DNA from: CAZCDS01 sp964497585
GTDB taxonomy: Bacteria > Desulfobacterota > Desulfomonilia > Desulfomonilales > Desulfomonilaceae
Length of the DNA stretch: 64,000 bases
Assembly (NCBI GenBank): GCA_964497585.1
Contig: CAZCDS010000011.1
Coordinates: 67,283-131,282, forward strand
Direction of reading: 5' to 3'
Each line of letters opens with the position of its first letter. The first letter of the stretch is position 1. Below are positions 1 through 9,220 of the stretch, one piece after another. A model generated the notes under the pieces. It was not told the DNA's origin, made no database searches, and saw nothing but the letters and a program-made list of their open reading frames with translations. The position numbers and the translations under genes were made by a program.

Positions 1-431
1 TACGACCTGTCACCAAAAGCGACTCACTTCTCTACTAAGGGATCGCCTAACTCTTCTCGGTAAAGGTCCGTGAGCGAATGAACCGGCTTCGGAAGTCCTT
101 ACAAGTTGTGAGAATTCTGGGAACCCGAACTCGTTGTCCTGAAAACCTAATGATTAAGCTATGTGGGAAATGAGGACTTGGTTGAAACCTCCAAAAAATG
201 CCGGCGCGGAAAGTTATAAGAGACTCTATTATCCAAAATCTCAGCCATGTTTCCGATGCCCCTGAAGCCTTCCACTGCTATGACTTCGTCCGGAAGAAAG
301 ATGTCACAAATCGGATTCACTGAAGTATTCTTATGGTGAGGTGGAAATCATCGAACAGATCGTGGGATTCCGGCAAGATATAAGCAGATCCGGCCCTCAG
401 CTTGGGCCAACCCAAAAGGGTGGAGTTCCCC
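1..431. other. No recognisable gene
   Basis: No reading frame with a credible start, ribosome binding site and protein-like composition was found here. The stretch lies upstream of the first exported ankyrin protein, so it may hold that gene's promoter, but no convincing promoter motif was identified. Confidence 0.5.
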
Positions 432-1463
432 ATGAGTCTGAGATACCGACCTATAGCTGTCTTGACCATGCTATACTTGGCCCTCGCATGGTTGATCGTA
501 GCTGAAGCAAAAGAGACGACCCGAGAGAAACCCACTCCCAAGCGAAATGAACGGCTATCCACTGACCAGGCCGGTACATCCAAGCCTTCGTTCGTCCTTC
601 CCAAGCCCGTTGCTGAACCGGGGACTCCGTCCGATCTCTTTGTGGAGCTTCATTCAACTATGGAAATAGACTTCACGTACTTGAGCCACGACTAGAAATG
701 TCAGCCGGTTTTTTCAGGATATCAAAGGTTCGCGTCACCCACTACGGTGGTTTACGGGGCATGCCCATCCACCACCATCTACTTCTCTGGATTCGCTCCA
801 TTCGGAGGCCGAAGAGAGATCCCGGTGAAGCTTGAGCGAGGCTGTTTCGCAGTTGACAAAGAATTAAATGTAATTCCAAAGGGAGAATGGCAGGGAAAAA
901 GGGCCGGAGCAATTCACAAGCTGGTCGGCCGAATCTCGATGTACGATTACGAGTTTGAATCCGACCCGGACGACCCGCTTGTTTTCAAGGTCACCAAGAA
1001 TGGATACACGTTCCTGCACGGTATTGGGAAGATAAAAGATACAGCAAACGCAAAGAAGTATAGGCTGGAAAAGCCCACCCGGATAGGCGAACTCTGCAAG
1101 GCCTCAAGAAGAGGGGATGCGGAAACAGTACGACGGCTTCTTGAACAGGGAGTAAGCGCGAATGCGGCACCGTCAGGCGGGCGGACATGCCTTATGATTG
1201 CTGCCGAGAAGGGTCATCGGGCCATCGCACAAGCTCTCGTGTCAAAGGGGGCGAAGGTCAATCTCCAGGAACGGAAAGTCAAGTCCACAGCCCTCATGAT
1301 GGCCTCAAAACGTGGACACATGGAGGTTGTGAAGCTCCTGCTGGGAGCCGGCGCTGATCCGAACATCAAGGACAAGGATAACTGGACAGCGCTCAAATGG
1401 GCAGTCGAACGCGATCACAAAGGGGTGGAAGCGCTCTTGAAAAGGGCCCGGGCCCAGCATTAA
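432..1463 (+). pseudogene. Exported ankyrin-repeat protein with shared novel domain, interrupted by in-frame TAG
   Basis: One reading frame runs from the ATG at 432 (GGTGGAG just upstream) to the stop at 1463 and is broken only by TAG at 693-695, codon 88. Codons 1-28 make a signal peptide (basic start, hydrophobic core, small residues near AEA). Sequence on both sides of the TAG aligns with the intact paralogue at 3250-4404: SDLFVEL before the stop matches TDLVIEV, and VVYG after it matches VVYG. The WQGKRAGAIHK block and the TKNGY block of the shared domain follow, and then about four ankyrin repeats. No frameshift is needed. Simple nonsense decay is the default reading. Readthrough, or re-initiation at GTG 747, would give a fragment lacking the signal peptide. 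Function is unknown; an extracytoplasmic interaction protein is inferred. Confidence 0.7.
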
Positions 1464-1625
1464 TGTGACATTTCTGGGGAATGGCGATGTTGTCTTTGTC
1501 GGGTCATATGGGCCGAGACACGGAGACGCTTTTGGCTTCCGGTTGCAATCCGTCACGCCGTTGTACCCCTGAAGACCTCCAGAATGGCAAGACCTGCCGA
1601 TGATTGTGGTTTGAGGAGGCGTGTC

Positions 1626-1910
1626 ATGTTTTGGTGTTTCCCAATCGTGCCGATAGCTCTGAGCATCGCGGCGTACTGGAATGGATGGAAGGAGCGATCC
1701 TGGCTGCCACTTGGATATGTGCCGGTGGTCTGGATGCTAGGAGCCGAGGCTAAAAATATTAGCGATCCCTCAGTTCTTTGGGCTGCGAACATATTGAGCA
1801 TTGTTCTTAGCTTAGCTGCTGCAGTGGTCTTACTCTGGATGGCGTACAACAAGCCGAAGCGCAAACCGAAGGCCCAAACAACTGGCGAAAAAGACGAGGC
1901 ACTCGAATAG
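1626..1910 (+). CDS. Small hypothetical membrane protein
   Basis: A 94-residue protein starting at ATG 1626, chosen because GAGGAGG lies 6-7 bases upstream. Two or three hydrophobic segments are visible, near residues 1-20, 25-35 and 55-75, and the C-terminal tail is rich in Lys and Glu. It is not recognised. It sits between two members of the novel-domain set in the same orientation, so co-transcription is possible. Function unknown. Confidence 0.55.
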   Translation: MFWCFPIVPIALSIAAYWNGWKERSWLPLGYVPVVWMLGAEAKNISDPSVLWAANILSIVLSLAAAVVLLWMAYNKPKRKPKAQTTGEKDEALE

Positions 1911-1978
1911 GGATGCCTGTATTCTATCAATTCATGGAGGCGTCCCACCTCGTGTGCGAGAATGCGGAGGAAACAATC

Positions 1979-3247
1979 ATGCGCATGCTTTCGGTGCTCA
2001 CAGCAACAGTTTTGGCATTCTCTGCGTTGTCCGTGATATCTACTCCGGCATACTCCTCGGATACCGGAGACGGTCAACTGGCTTCAGCCCCGTACGTCGA
2101 CCCGAAGGGCTACTTCAAGATCATCCCGCCTGCCGGATGGACTGTGAAGCAGTACCCCGATGACCCCCGAGGCAAGGTCGATTTCAACTACTCGGCCGGC
2201 AACGAGAAGGCCCAAGTGTTCGTCAATGCTCAGAAAAGCACCTTTCAGACGTTTCAGGCTCTCTTCACCGACCAGGAATGGGCCTGTAGGAGGTGGGCCA
2301 ACCGACGAGGCGCAACCGTCAAAGCGTCCAAAACCTCAATGTTCGGCGTTCCTGTCATGAGAATCTTGACGGAAATGAAACCCAGATTCAAATCGCTTCA
2401 ACTCCAGTTCTTGACGGGAGGGAATTACTATGTTTTGGCCTTCGCAGGATTCCCTCACTCTTACGACAAACACTATTCCCTGGCTATGGCGAGTATCCGG
2501 ACCTTTCAGCCCATGTTCCCTGACGTACCTCCCGGAGAAGCCAAAAAGCACGTCGTCGTGTCGAAGATCAAGACGGCAAGATTGCTAATTAAGAGCGGCA
2601 AGAAGAATTATGCTCTTGAGATAATTGACGAAGGCCTGACATTTGATCCTGGGAACAGAGAGTTGCTGGAACTGAGAAAGCAAGTTGCGGAACGAGCGAA
2701 GACCGCGCAAAGAAGTCGAGCTTTGGCGTCGGCAGAGACGAAGACCATGGTCCAGAAGAAATCCGACACGGGACTGATACTCCCGCGAATCCGTTCGGTA
2801 CAACGTGGTACCGCGAATCTGGCGGTAGAACTGACCGCTGGAGACTTTGCTCAGTTTAGGGCGGTTAGTCTGGTCACCGGCGGTGAGGTCTTTCGCAATT
2901 CCTATGCTGGCCGAGAGCCTATGATAGTCGTAAAGGGTGGATCGGCCATCATCGAGATTCCGTTAGGAATACCAGGTCAGAGACCGCCATTTTGCATTAC
3001 CAAGGGAACTTTTCTTGTAAACGACAGGCTCGTTCTTAAGCTTGGTAAATGGGATGGCAAGAAGCAAGGAGCTGTTCACAAGCTTGTGGGCAAGATCAAG
3101 ATCTTTGACTACGAGTTCGACTCCGATCATGAAAATCCTCTCGTATTTGAGTTGACCAAAAAAGGTTACCGGTACCTCAGCGGATCGGGCACCGTCACCG
3201 ATACCAAGACGGGCAAGACCCACATCCTCAAGGAAAAGGGGAGATAA
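1979..3247 (+). CDS. Exported protein: PsbP-like domain, helical region, shared novel domain
   Basis: A 422-residue protein. ATG 1979 is preferred over the upstream in-frame ATG at 1913 because GGAGG sits 8 bases before it and a clean signal peptide follows (MRMLSVLTATVLAFSALSV, processing near AYS). Residues about 35-185 hold a domain beginning GYFKIIPPAGW with a YPDDPRGKVDF block; the protein at 4456 has the same domain, which resembles PsbP/DcrB-like lipid-facing or periplasmic domains. Residues about 195-255 are helical and TPR-like. Residues about 270-422 are the novel domain (KWDGKKQGAVHK, then TKKGYRYL). There are no ankyrin repeats. The next gene starts 2 bases after the stop, so the two are very likely co-transcribed. 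The biological role is not known. Confidence 0.75.
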   Translation: MRMLSVLTATVLAFSALSVISTPAYSSDTGDGQLASAPYVDPKGYFKIIPPAGWTVKQYPDDPRGKVDFNYSAGNEKAQVFVNAQKSTFQTFQALFTDQEWACRRWANRRGATVKASKTSMFGVPVMRILTEMKPRFKSLQLQFLTGGNYYVLAFAGFPHSYDKHYSLAMASIRTFQPMFPDVPPGEAKKHVVVSKIKTARLLIKSGKKNYALEIIDEGLTFDPGNRELLELRKQVAERAKTAQRSRALASAETKTMVQKKSDTGLILPRIRSVQRGTANLAVELTAGDFAQFRAVSLVTGGEVFRNSYAGREPMIVVKGGSAIIEIPLGIPGQRPPFCITKGTFLVNDRLVLKLGKWDGKKQGAVHKLVGKIKIFDYEFDSDHENPLVFELTKKGYRYLSGSGTVTDTKTGKTHILKEKGR

Positions 3248-3249
3248 TC

Positions 3250-4404
3250 ATGGGACTCCGATGTTTCATGATCCTCGCCCTCTCGTGGCTCGTCACGAGT
3301 CCGGCGTTTAGTGCTACGTCAGCCACGACAAGGCCACAGACAGAACTGCTTCTGCCCGGCATCGTCGCTGAGTCCGGAGACCGCACAGATCTCGTAATCG
3401 AGGTGCGGACGGTCCCTCACGGCCACTACATAACAAGGTGTAATGGTGAGAAGGGACTGTGGCGGCGCAACTTCACGTGTTACAATCAAGGGCCGGTCGT
3501 TTACGGCTCCAAAGCCACAGTCAATGAGGTGCAGGTGCGAGCGGGCGGATTCCCGGTCACGCACCGGTGCACCGTCGTCGGTGGAGAATTCCCCACGGAC
3601 AAGTCCCTGAACATCTTCATGGGCGGGCAATGGGACGGAAAGAAGGAAGGCGCGATCCATAAGATTCTCGGCCGTATCAATCTGTTCGGATACGAGTTCA
3701 TCTCGGGCGAGACAGCTCCGCTCACCTTCATGATGACCAAGAAAGGATATCGGTTTCTCCATGGCTCGGGCACGATCAAAGATCCGAAAAGCGGGAAGTC
3801 GTACGTCTTGAACAAGCCGCTGAAGAAATCTCAACTCATCAAGGCTGCGCAGCAGGGAGATCTCGTCGAAGTGAAGAGACTTCTGGACGAAGGCATTGCT
3901 ATCGATGCCACCGTGGCGCCTGGACTGACAGCTCTGTTGATCGCTTGCCGCGAAGGTCACGTTTCGGTCGTGAAGGAACTCGTTCGGAGAGGAGCCAGGA
4001 TAAACCAGGCGGATAGAGACGGCCTGAATCCTCTCCTCATGGCCACAATGAATGACAGACCGGAAGTGATTGGAGCACTTCTGGCCCAGGGAGCGCAGGT
4101 TGATGCCAGGGATCGCAAGGAGAGGACTGCTCTCATGCTGGCCGCTCAAAAGGGAAACGCGAAGGCCGTGAAAGCGCTTTTGGAGGGGGGAGCCGATATT
4201 GACGAGAAAGTCGGACGGGACAACGTGACCCCGTTAATGATCGCGGCCAGGAATGGACGACTGGAAGTAGTGAAGATCCTCGTTGAGATGGGTGCTGACC
4301 TCAATATCAGGGACAAGGACAAATGGACCGCTCTGGAGTATGCGACCACATACGATCGGCACGACGTTGCACGATTCCTTCGAGAACGGGGAGCTAAGGA
4401 ATAG
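3250..4404 (+). CDS. Exported novel-domain protein with ankyrin repeats
   Basis: A 384-residue protein from ATG 3250, 2 bases after the preceding stop, with GGGGAGA as ribosome binding site. Residues 1-22 form a signal peptide ending near AFSA. Residues about 30-188 are the shared domain: LLLPGI at the start, QWDGKKEGAIHK in the middle, TKKGYRFLHGSG near the end. Residues about 193-384 contain six ankyrin repeats with typical TALLIACREGH, TALMLAAQKGN and TPLMIAARNGR helices. It is the intact counterpart of the amber-interrupted gene at 432. Ankyrin repeats bind proteins; that this one acts outside the cytoplasm is inferred from the signal peptide. Confidence 0.8.
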   Translation: MGLRCFMILALSWLVTSPAFSATSATTRPQTELLLPGIVAESGDRTDLVIEVRTVPHGHYITRCNGEKGLWRRNFTCYNQGPVVYGSKATVNEVQVRAGGFPVTHRCTVVGGEFPTDKSLNIFMGGQWDGKKEGAIHKILGRINLFGYEFISGETAPLTFMMTKKGYRFLHGSGTIKDPKSGKSYVLNKPLKKSQLIKAAQQGDLVEVKRLLDEGIAIDATVAPGLTALLIACREGHVSVVKELVRRGARINQADRDGLNPLLMATMNDRPEVIGALLAQGAQVDARDRKERTALMLAAQKGNAKAVKALLEGGADIDEKVGRDNVTPLMIAARNGRLEVVKILVEMGADLNIRDKDKWTALEYATTYDRHDVARFLRERGAKE

Positions 4405-4455
4405 CACGATAAGACCCGAGTTAGATATCAACGACAATGAGGAGGGGAGTATCAA

Positions 4456-5190
4456 ATGCGAAAAGAAACCAGGCGAGCTCGGTTGTGGGGAGTTCTGATC
4501 GTATTGACGGTCATCTCCACCGTCCAAATCCTAACGGCTGAGGCTCAGGACGGGAGTCTGTATCGGGACAAGAACGGGTACTTTGCCGCTGTTCCTCCCA
4601 AAGGATGGAAGCAACAGGACTATCCATCAGACACGATCCGCTCGAAAGTGGCGTTTCATCACCCGTCACAAAGAGGCGCGGTGATCCGCGTCATCTCAGG
4701 TCGTACCCGTGAAACGCTCACCAGCCTTTATGAACTTAATGGAGGGGACAACCGATTGTTCTTCCTTCGGAAATACCCAGGTTCCTCCTTTGATGTGCGC
4801 AAAGAACGCCGCTTGGACCGGGAAGCGCTTATCATACACATGTCCGTACCCGGCGCGACGGAGCAGGAAATCGTCCAGTTTATAAGAAAGGGCTTGTGGT
4901 ACAGTATTGCCTTCGCCGGGAGGACGAAGAATCAGTTCGAGAGCAACTACCACTTCATGCGAAGCTTCATGAATCGTTTCGTCATGTTGCACAAGGACAG
5001 GAAATTCTCTCAGGAAGAAATCCGGGCAGGACAGGGTGCCCGGGTCAAGCGATTGGCGGAATTAGCGGAAAAGGACCGCAATTGGAGAGAGGGCTTGCGG
5101 TGGGTCCAGTTTGGGCTGGAAAGGGACCCGAAGAACAAAGACCTCAAGGAGCTGCAGACGAGGTTGCAGTCAAATGCGGGAAGGAGGTGA
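4456..5190 (+). CDS. Exported PsbP-like domain protein
   Basis: A 244-residue protein from ATG 4456 with GAGGAGGGG upstream. It has a long N-terminal signal sequence (hydrophobic stretch about residues 11-28, ending AEAQ). Residues about 33-180 match the N-terminal domain of the protein at 1979: GYFAAVPPKGW, then YPSD, then a hydrophobic IAFAG block. The last 60 residues form TPR-like helices (WREGLRWVQFGLERDPKN). It lacks the novel domain. Its stop overlaps the ribosome binding site of the next gene, which suggests translational coupling with the HEAT/ankyrin protein. Function unknown; a periplasmic location is inferred. Confidence 0.75.
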   Translation: MRKETRRARLWGVLIVLTVISTVQILTAEAQDGSLYRDKNGYFAAVPPKGWKQQDYPSDTIRSKVAFHHPSQRGAVIRVISGRTRETLTSLYELNGGDNRLFFLRKYPGSSFDVRKERRLDREALIIHMSVPGATEQEIVQFIRKGLWYSIAFAGRTKNQFESNYHFMRSFMNRFVMLHKDRKFSQEEIRAGQGARVKRLAELAEKDRNWREGLRWVQFGLERDPKNKDLKELQTRLQSNAGRR

Positions 5191-5200
5191 AAGGGCAGTT

Positions 5201-7486
5201 ATGAAAGCTTACGGGAGAAGCATCACGGGTACCGTCTGGGCGGTAGTTCTTTTCATGACCATTCTGGGTGGCATTTCTCGGGCAGACGATGTGGAGAATC
5301 TGCTGCATAGCCTGCAATCAACCGATCCGCCCGCTCGCGAAAAGGCTGCGACGGCCCTCGGAGGAACCAAAGATCCCAGTGCCATCAAGCCACTCATCAA
5401 GACATTGGCAGACGAATACAAGTATGTCCGTCGGGCCGCAGCCGAGGCTCTCGGCAAGATGGGAGAGCCTGCTGTTGAGCCGCTTGCAAAGGCTTTGAAG
5501 AATGAGAACTCAAACGTGCGGGAAGGGGCGCTGACCGCTTTGGGACTTATCGGGAACCCAACGGTCGTACCCGTCATGCTGCAAGCAGTGCACGACGAGG
5601 ACGTGAGCGTACGCGAGGCTTCAGTAGAGGCCCTGGGACGAATCCACGACGAAAGGGCCGAAGCTGGCCTTGTCCGCGTGATGATGAGAAATCGAGACTG
5701 GGATCTGCGCGGTAGAGCCGCTGAAGCTCTGAAAAAGGCGGGTTGGACTCCGAAAGACTCGCGGGAACAAGCGTTTGTATTCCTTGCTTCAGAGCAATGG
5801 GCCAAGTTGGCCCACCTGGGCGAGCGGGCGCTGGAGCCGTTGATGCAGGCTCTATCCGATCGAGACGGGTCGATTCGCGCGAAAGCTGCGCACACGCTCG
5901 GTCGGTGCAACAACCCCATGGGCATCCCTCCGCTGGTGAAGGCGCTCCGCGACAAGAATGAGGCCGTCCGTGAGAACGCAGGTTCAGCGTTGCGGTCACT
6001 GGGTTGGACGCCGTCGGTGCCGGAAGATCGGGCATGGTCTCTGTTGGCGAATCAGGAGTGGGACGCGCTCGTGGAACTTGGGAAACCCGCTGTAGATCCG
6101 CTCCTCGTTGCTACCACGGATGGGCGCGCAAAGGTGCGCTTGGCCGCAGCTCTAGCGCTGGGCGAGATCCGGGACAGGAGGGCTGTGGAGCCCCTCGCGG
6201 CACTGCTCGAGGACAACGACGCTGACGTGCGCTCATCCGCTGCAAGGGCACTGGGAATGATCAGGGACCCCAAAGCTGCGCAAAAGCTGTTCGCCTGCCT
6301 TGCCGATAAGAGTCGGCATGTCCGCGCCGCGGCGCTCACCGCCCTGAAGACCATCAACGCAATCGGGTCGCAGGCCTCCCACGGGAAGCGGGTGAACACG
6401 CTCGTGCTTCCTCGAATCGCCGCTACTGACAAAAAGGAGACAAGCGCAGTCATCGAACTCCAAACCCGCGAAACGGGTTTATACCATGCGCGAAGTCTCG
6501 ATGGGAAATCCCGTTGGTCCACACGAGTATACCGCCTTCCCATGAGAAAAATCTTTGCATCCGGCGGCACGGTTCATGTGGAGACAACAATGTTCAGCCA
6601 GTCTTCCATTGGCCCCGTGACCGTACGGGGTATCATCATCGAGGGCTCCTATTTCGTCGGTTCCTCGCTGGACATTTCAGGCCCATCAGGGTCAATGGGT
6701 CCCACTGATTGGGACGGCAGAAATCCGGGCGCGGTTCATAGAATCTTTGGAAATATTGCGGCATGTGATTACCAGATCAGCTCGGATCCGGGTAACCCAT
6801 TGGTTTTCATGGTAACGCGAAACGGATACAGGTACCTGCATGGTTCGGGCATGGTTCGAGACACCAGGAGCGGGGACGTCTTTATTCTCAGGGACGACTC
6901 GAAAGAGGCTCTGCTGCGCAAGGCCGCGGCCGAAGGGGACAAGGCGTCAGCGGAAAAGCTGTTACGCGAGGGCACGAGCGTCAATGCAAAATTGAGATTC
7001 CGCAACTCTCCCCTCATGATTGCGTGCCGAATGGGACACGTGGATCTGGTCAAGTTGCTATTGGAACGAGGAGCGGACGTGAACACGCGTGACGTCGTCT
7101 CAGGCCGGACCCCGCTCATGGTGGCCGTCAAGGAAGGCAAAGAAAAACTCGTGGCCCTCCTCCTTGCAAAGGGAGCGAACCCGGACACCACGAACCCGAG
7201 AACAGGCAGCACCGCATTGATAGAAGCCGTTGTGAAAGAGAATGCCGCCATTGCGAAGACCCTTTTGGCAAAGGGTGCAGACGTAAATGGTAAAGCCAAA
7301 GTCACTGGAGCGACGGCCTTGATGCATGCGGTTCTCAAGAGCAATTTTGATATAGCCAAGATGTTGTTGGAAAGAGGGGCTGACATAAACGCGAAAAACA
7401 AGTGGGGGCAGACCGCGCTGTCGATTGCGCGCAGGAAGAAAACCCCAGGCATAGAGAAACTCCTGCTCAAGCACGGAGCGAAGTAG
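5201..7486 (+). CDS. Exported HEAT-repeat / novel-domain / ankyrin-repeat protein
   Basis: A 761-residue protein. ATG 5201 is chosen over 5111 because AAGGAGGTGA lies about 10 bases upstream and a signal peptide follows (VVLFMTILGGISRADD). Residues about 30-385 are PBS-lyase-type HEAT repeats, with units such as VRRAAAEALGKMGEPAVEPL repeated with variation. Residues about 405-575 are the shared novel domain in a diverged copy (DWDGRNPGAVHR, TRNGYRYLHGSG). Residues about 578-761 are five ankyrin repeats. Two solenoid types flanking one small domain in an exported protein is an unusual architecture and points to a scaffold. It is the last gene of the set, followed by IS debris. Confidence 0.8.
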   Translation: MKAYGRSITGTVWAVVLFMTILGGISRADDVENLLHSLQSTDPPAREKAATALGGTKDPSAIKPLIKTLADEYKYVRRAAAEALGKMGEPAVEPLAKALKNENSNVREGALTALGLIGNPTVVPVMLQAVHDEDVSVREASVEALGRIHDERAEAGLVRVMMRNRDWDLRGRAAEALKKAGWTPKDSREQAFVFLASEQWAKLAHLGERALEPLMQALSDRDGSIRAKAAHTLGRCNNPMGIPPLVKALRDKNEAVRENAGSALRSLGWTPSVPEDRAWSLLANQEWDALVELGKPAVDPLLVATTDGRAKVRLAAALALGEIRDRRAVEPLAALLEDNDADVRSSAARALGMIRDPKAAQKLFACLADKSRHVRAAALTALKTINAIGSQASHGKRVNTLVLPRIAATDKKETSAVIELQTRETGLYHARSLDGKSRWSTRVYRLPMRKIFASGGTVHVETTMFSQSSIGPVTVRGIIIEGSYFVGSSLDISGPSGSMGPTDWDGRNPGAVHRIFGNIAACDYQISSDPGNPLVFMVTRNGYRYLHGSGMVRDTRSGDVFILRDDSKEALLRKAAAEGDKASAEKLLREGTSVNAKLRFRNSPLMIACRMGHVDLVKLLLERGADVNTRDVVSGRTPLMVAVKEGKEKLVALLLAKGANPDTTNPRTGSTALIEAVVKENAAIAKTLLAKGADVNGKAKVTGATALMHAVLKSNFDIAKMLLERGADINAKNKWGQTALSIARRKKTPGIEKLLLKHGAK

Positions 7487-7629
7487 CGGCACCTGGATTC
7501 GAAAAGCCATTGTCAGAAATATCAGCCGTTCCGTGGAAGGCAGCTCTCAGACGAAAGCGACGTAGCGAAGAGACATTCTTCGTTCTGTTTTGCTTCACTT
7601 GCCCTGAGGCAAGAAAAAGGAATGGCTCA

Positions 7630-7965
7630 TCAAGCGGCTGATCAAGTTTGGAGCGAAAGTGGAGTAGGTCGGTCGGAGGTGGCAAGTGCAAGCGGCTTCT
7701 GCGTTTCCTTTGGCTCGACATTACCGTACCGTGGTGGGGTGACAAGCACAGTGGAAAGATAGGTGAGGGAGAGAAGGAGCTTGAGATACACTCAGAGACC
7801 GAAATAATCGTGCTTGTTCACCAGAATGACGACAGTTGTACGTGAGTCAGGTCGTGGAGACCCCATTCCATGCCCCTCTGAGGTTCAGCGGGCATCCATC
7901 GACCCTCGACGATGCCAAAGAGCTCAAGATGGCCGGAGTGCTGCATAATTCAGGCTTCGAAAGGT
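7630..7965 (+). mobile_element. IS1380-like transposase C-terminal and right-end remnant (copy 1)
   Basis: The stretch translates to RLIKFGAKVE, a stop, and then an AFPLARHYR-like tail. It resembles the end of IS1380-family transposases, which usually read KLIKIGAKVVRHGR and so on. The DNA is clearly related to 38818-39152: both copies share GCGGCTGATCAAG, GCTCGACATTACCG, ATGACGACGGTT-like and GCATAATTC blocks in the same order over about 330 bases. Both are crippled by stops. The family assignment is from memory of the motif; the repeat relationship is seen directly. Confidence 0.5.
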
Positions 7966-8071
7966 ACAAAAGCCATGACCCAACAGTCTTCAGCCCTTCG
8001 ACGCCGGATGAATGAAATCTCCTACTCATCAAAGAGGATTGGCTTCCTCATTCTTTCAATGTGTCTCTTTA

Positions 8072-8250
8072 TAATGGACTCCGAAAACTGGACAGCAAGG
8101 CAAGGTGGAAAAACCGACCTTGTTGATGTGGAAAGCGGGGGGATGGCAAGGAGGCTTTTTGGGAGCCATGAGAAAGAGGCATGACAGAAGCTTCAAGGCT
8201 CGTGTTGCCCTTGAGGCGATCAAGGGGGAGAGGCCGATGTCGGTCCTAAG
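8072..8250 (+). mobile_element. IS3-family left-end fragment with start of orfA
   Basis: The sequence TGGACTCCGAAAACTGGACA resembles an IS3-family left end. A ribosome binding site (AAGGAGG) and an ATG at 8168 lie downstream and begin MRKRHDRSFKARVALEAIKG, the usual N-terminus of IS3-family OrfA proteins. Homology stops at about 8245, and no orfB is present. It is a truncated fragment, with different sequence from the IS3 element at 28192. Confidence 0.6.
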
Positions 8251-8289
8251 AATTTCAAGACCCTATTCAAAAACCCCAACAATTTCAAT

Positions 8290-8332
8290 CCCAATTGATG
8301 CTATTCGGTCCCGATTGATCCCGTTCGGTCCC
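8290..8332. repeat. Two-copy 20-base direct repeat
   Basis: Two adjacent 20-base units starting at 8290 and 8310 differ at four positions (CCCAATTGATGCTATTCGGT and CCCGATTGATCCCGTTCGGT). A third CCC follows. The repeat lies just past the truncated IS3 end. Significance is unknown; it may be chance or a junction scar. Confidence 0.5.
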
Positions 8333-8526
8333 AAAAGACGTGATCAAAATGTGAGCAAAACCGACAGAATGTTAGGAGCATTTCTTGAAGTAGGGCTTGA
8401 GAGGGGGAACTTCCTACCGCATTTTAGCACTGGGCCTCCACCCAAACCAAATCCTGAGAGATTCTCGTCCCGTCCTCCCGCATGTTTGACCGGCGGCCGA
8501 TTTCTCGCCATGAGCAGGATCAACCC

Positions 8527-8865
8527 ATGATTCAAAAAGAGCCTGCCAGAGACCCCGAGGGTCGACGGGCTGTAAACTTCCTGCTTGAGGGTACCGTAGG
8601 AGACCTCATAAAGCTGGTAGAAGTCCGAATGGACGAATTCTTCAGGGAGAACGGGATGGACAGCCGCGTGATCCTCAACATCCATGACGGGCTGTGTCTG
8701 AGCGTTCCTCTTGCAGAATATCCCGTCTTAAAGATGACGTGGCGAGAGACGATGGACTCGGCTGATCTGGTCGAGAGAATCCGAACCTCCGCGAACGTGT
8801 CAGCGATATTTCCAATTCACCTCCCCCTCAAGGCAAAGATCACGATTCTCAAAAGACCCGCCTGA
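8527..8865 (+). pseudogene. C-terminal remnant of a family A DNA polymerase
   Basis: About 112 residues. The order of motifs fits the palm end of PolA-type enzymes: RRAVNFLLEGTVGDLIKLVEVR corresponds to the helix usually written R-x3-N-x3-QGT-x2-D-x2-K, then VILNIHDGLCLSVP corresponds to motif C (VHDE), and then a PLKAKI strand near the end. The catalytic Asp of motif C is kept, but the usual following Glu is Gly. Everything N-terminal is missing, and the surroundings are IS debris, so this is most likely the broken tail of a phage- or plasmid-type polymerase. It could be another small protein with chance resemblance; no alignment was run. Confidence 0.5.
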
Positions 8866-9220
8866 TAGAACCCAAACACCCTTGCTTGTCTTTGAGGTCG
8901 TTTTTTCCAATGTGCCAGACGAACGCGCGACTGTCGCGCGTGTCGGGAAGATCCTCGGGAAAAGGATAGAGAATTTTACTGCGGAGAGGATTCGTTACGC
9001 ACGAAGGTCCGTTGATCGATCGCTGTTGAGAAAGCAGCAAACAAATCTGAGCTCTCAACCCTCTGGTATCACGCAGCAAAGACCTGAGTCACGACTGTGG
9101 TGAACCGTGCCCTTTGCCGGTCAAGCTCCTGTTGCGCAGTGCTTTTGCGGAGTGCTGCGCGGTTGTGGATTTGTTTGATCTGGAGTAGAACTGTGGGAAG
9201 TAATGCGGAACAAACACAGC
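8866..9220. other. No recognisable gene
   Basis: Reading frames here are short and have no protein-like pattern or ribosome binding site. No sigma-54-type element was found in this stretch, which also lies ahead of the first carboxylase set. Confidence 0.45.

Noticed and set aside
3319..4149. Long minus-strand frame of 276 codons
   Set aside because: It is fully antisense to the signal-peptide and ankyrin gene at 3250 and shows no domain pattern.
6769..7470. Minus-strand frame of 233 codons
   Set aside because: It mirrors the ankyrin region of the plus-strand gene and has no ribosome binding site; typical GC-rich shadow.
8290..8332. Short 20-base repeat considered as a CRISPR
   Set aside because: Only two adjacent imperfect copies without spacers.
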